Assembly (NCBI GenBank): GCA_964406105.1
Contig: CAYOQK010000064.1
Location: forward strand, 1 to 25,397
DNA from: WGAB01 sp964406105
Lineage (GTDB): Bacteria > Hydrothermota > Hydrothermia > WGAB01
Length of the DNA stretch: 25,397 bases
Reading direction: 5' to 3'
Of this stretch, positions 24,183 through 25,397 are shown piece after piece. The notes under the pieces were generated by a model. That model was not told where the DNA came from. It saw only the letters and a list, made by a program, of their open reading frames with translations, and did no database searches. A program made the position numbers and the translations under genes. The number at the start of each line of letters is the position of its first letter. Position 1 is the stretch's first letter.

Positions 24183-25397
24183 TTGCCTCCCGAATCCCCG
24201 GGCCCACAGCCTAAGGCGCCACCGCCCCGCGTGCCCAGGGAGGTGTGGTCCTTAGGGGTGGTGTCGCTGCTGAACGACACCGCCTCGGAGATGGTGCACC
24301 CTCTACTGCCCGTGTTCCTAACCCGGGTGCTCGGGGCTTCCACCGTGGCTCTGGGGCTGGTGGAAGGCGTGGCCGAGTCCACCGCCGCCCTCATGAAACT
24401 CGTGGCCGGGGTGCTTTCCGACCGAATGGGCCGCCGAAAGCCCTGGGTGGTGGCCGGATACCTCACTGCGGCCCTGAGCCGTCCCCTGATCGGCCTCACC
24501 CGGACCTGGCCCCAGGTGCTGGCCCTACGGTTTGCCGATCGTTTGGGCAAGGGGATCCGCACTGCACCCCGCGACGCCCTGATCGCCGACGTCACGCCCC
24601 AAAGCATCTGGGGCAAAGCCTTTGGCATTCAGAGAAGCCTGGACCACTCCGGGGCCATCCTGGGCCCCCTTCTGGCCACCGCGCTGCTCGCGGGCCTGCA
24701 GGTACACCTGCGGACCCTCTTCCTCCTCGCCCTGGTGCCCGGGCTGATGGCGGTGGGGATACTGCTGTGGGGAGTCCATGAGCCTCAAAGACCACGCCCC
24801 TCTCCTACTTCCAGCCCTCCTTCTCCCCGGCTCGCCCACTGGGACCGGCTGGGTTCCCAGTTCCATCGGTACTTGGTGGCCCTTTTGGTGTTCACCCTGG
24901 GCAACGCCTCGGATGCCTTTCTGGTCCTTAAAGCCCGCCAGGTGGGCATTGCCCTGGCTTGGATCCCCATCCTCTGGATGCTGTTCAACGGGGTCAAAAT
25001 GGTGCTGTCCACCCCCTGCGGGATGTTTTCGGATCGCCATGGGCGTCGCCGCACCATCCTCATGGGCTGGTTCCTCTACGGTTTGGTGTACTTGGGGTTC
25101 GCCCTGGCCAACACCCCCGGGCAGGTGGTTTGGCTGTTCGCCAGTTATGGGGTGTTCTACGCTCTCACCGAAGGCGTAGAGCGGGCCTTCGTAGCTGATT
25201 TGGTCCCCCCAGCCCTCCGGGGGACAGGGTATGGCTGGTTTCACCTCGCCGTGGGGCTGGCAGCCCTGCCCGCCAGCCTGCTCTTCGGCCTCCTGTGGAA
25301 CCTCTGGGGCAGTGCAGCCGCCTTCTTGACGGGCGCACTCCTGGCCTGGCTGGCCTTGGTCCTCCTTGCCCTTTGGGTTCGCCCCCAACCCCAAGCC
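24183..25397 (+). CDS. MFS transporter (C-terminus beyond window)
   Basis: A continuous frame of 405 codons runs to the last base without a stop. It encodes a major facilitator superfamily transporter lacking only its end. It opens with a Pro-rich cytoplasmic stretch, then VWSLGVVSLLNDTASEMVHPLLPVF. Motif A-like loops GVLSDRMGRRKP and GMFSDRHGRRRT occur after the expected helices in each half. The DRLGKGIRTAPRDALIAD loop is typical of a subfamily of uncharacterised MFS proteins. The TTG at 24183 is chosen because GGAGGTG (24172-24178) lies directly upstream, within the end of the beta-CASP gene, leaving a one-base gap after its stop. Most helices are present. The substrate cannot be inferred. 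Confidence 0.88.
   Translation, partial: MPPESPGPQPKAPPPRVPREVWSLGVVSLLNDTASEMVHPLLPVFLTRVLGASTVALGLVEGVAESTAALMKLVAGVLSDRMGRRKPWVVAGYLTAALSRPLIGLTRTWPQVLALRFADRLGKGIRTAPRDALIADVTPQSIWGKAFGIQRSLDHSGAILGPLLATALLAGLQVHLRTLFLLALVPGLMAVGILLWGVHEPQRPRPSPTSSPPSPRLAHWDRLGSQFHRYLVALLVFTLGNASDAFLVLKARQVGIALAWIPILWMLFNGVKMVLSTPCGMFSDRHGRRRTILMGWFLYGLVYLGFALANTPGQVVWLFASYGVFYALTEGVERAFVADLVPPALRGTGYGWFHLAVGLAALPASLLFGLLWNLWGSAAAFLTGALLAWLALVLLALWVRPQPQA

Noticed and set aside
23582..24628. 348-aa minus-strand frame spanning the end of the beta-CASP gene and the start of the MFS gene
   Set aside because: It is Arg/Ser/Pro-rich with no recognisable motif, and it overlaps two well-supported genes on the other strand.
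24245..24781. 178-aa plus-strand frame inside the MFS gene
   Set aside because: It is an alternate frame of the transporter, rich in Pro/Arg/Gly. The overlapping frame from 24183 shows clear MFS helices and loop motifs.
1..25397. Mobile elements, CRISPR arrays, tRNA or rRNA genes
   Set aside because: I saw no repeat-spacer pattern, transposase or integrase motif, or structural-RNA signature. All inter-gene gaps are short and explained by promoters, ribosome sites and terminators.

Overview
The window is GC-rich bacterial chromosomal DNA. It is densely packed: 19 protein genes (one cut by the right edge), no gene-free stretch over about 150 bases, and no rRNA, tRNA, CRISPR array, insertion sequence or phage gene that I can see. 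The gene set (dnaX-ybaB-recR, rlmN, class II aldolase, PPDK) is bacterial. Two large secreted proteins end in a domain resembling the type IX / Por C-terminal sorting module, and a V/A-type ATPase subunit is present. This suggests a lineage of the Fibrobacteres-Chlorobi-Bacteroidetes sphere or a related candidate phylum, possibly thermophilic given the close resemblance of the transporter to Aquifex LeuT. The taxonomic placement is a guess.

Layout from left to right. (1) 1-4970, leftward: a beta-propeller protein with a C-terminal sorting-like domain, followed 14 nt later by pyruvate, phosphate dikinase and a terminator at the left edge. (2) 4971-6587, leftward: a single aldehyde dehydrogenase gene with its own promoter, ending in a 38-bp perfect palindrome that acts as its terminator. 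(3) 6645-11947, rightward: dnaX, ybaB and recR, overlapping one another, then a secreted subtilisin-like protease with the same kind of C-terminal domain, and a strong terminator. (4) 11954-15761, rightward: class II fructose-bisphosphate aldolase, a phosphofructokinase of the pyrophosphate-dependent type (overlapping the aldolase by 8 nt), and rlmN. (5) 15758-21107, leftward: a LeuT-like sodium symporter with a 37-aa MetS-type small subunit, a small-multidrug-export family protein, an unrecognised six-helix membrane protein, an orphan V-type ATPase subunit C, and a DUF72 protein. This run collides tail to tail with rlmN. (6) 21159-25397, rightward: an alkaline-phosphatase-superfamily phosphodiesterase, a beta-CASP metallo-beta-lactamase ribonuclease, and an MFS transporter that runs off the window.

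The clearest functional theme is glycolysis linked to pyrophosphate. PPDK and a PFK with the PPi-type signature (GGDD and PKTIDND) lie within 11 kb of each other, with aldolase beside PFK. A second theme is protein export: the propeller protein and the protease share a C-terminal module, and the propeller protein's architecture resembles PorZ of type IX secretion. The least explained part is the pairing of the unknown membrane protein with the orphan V-ATPase subunit C. A shared CCGCCGTA-containing element sits at the start of all three rightward transcription units, and two of those genes look leaderless.
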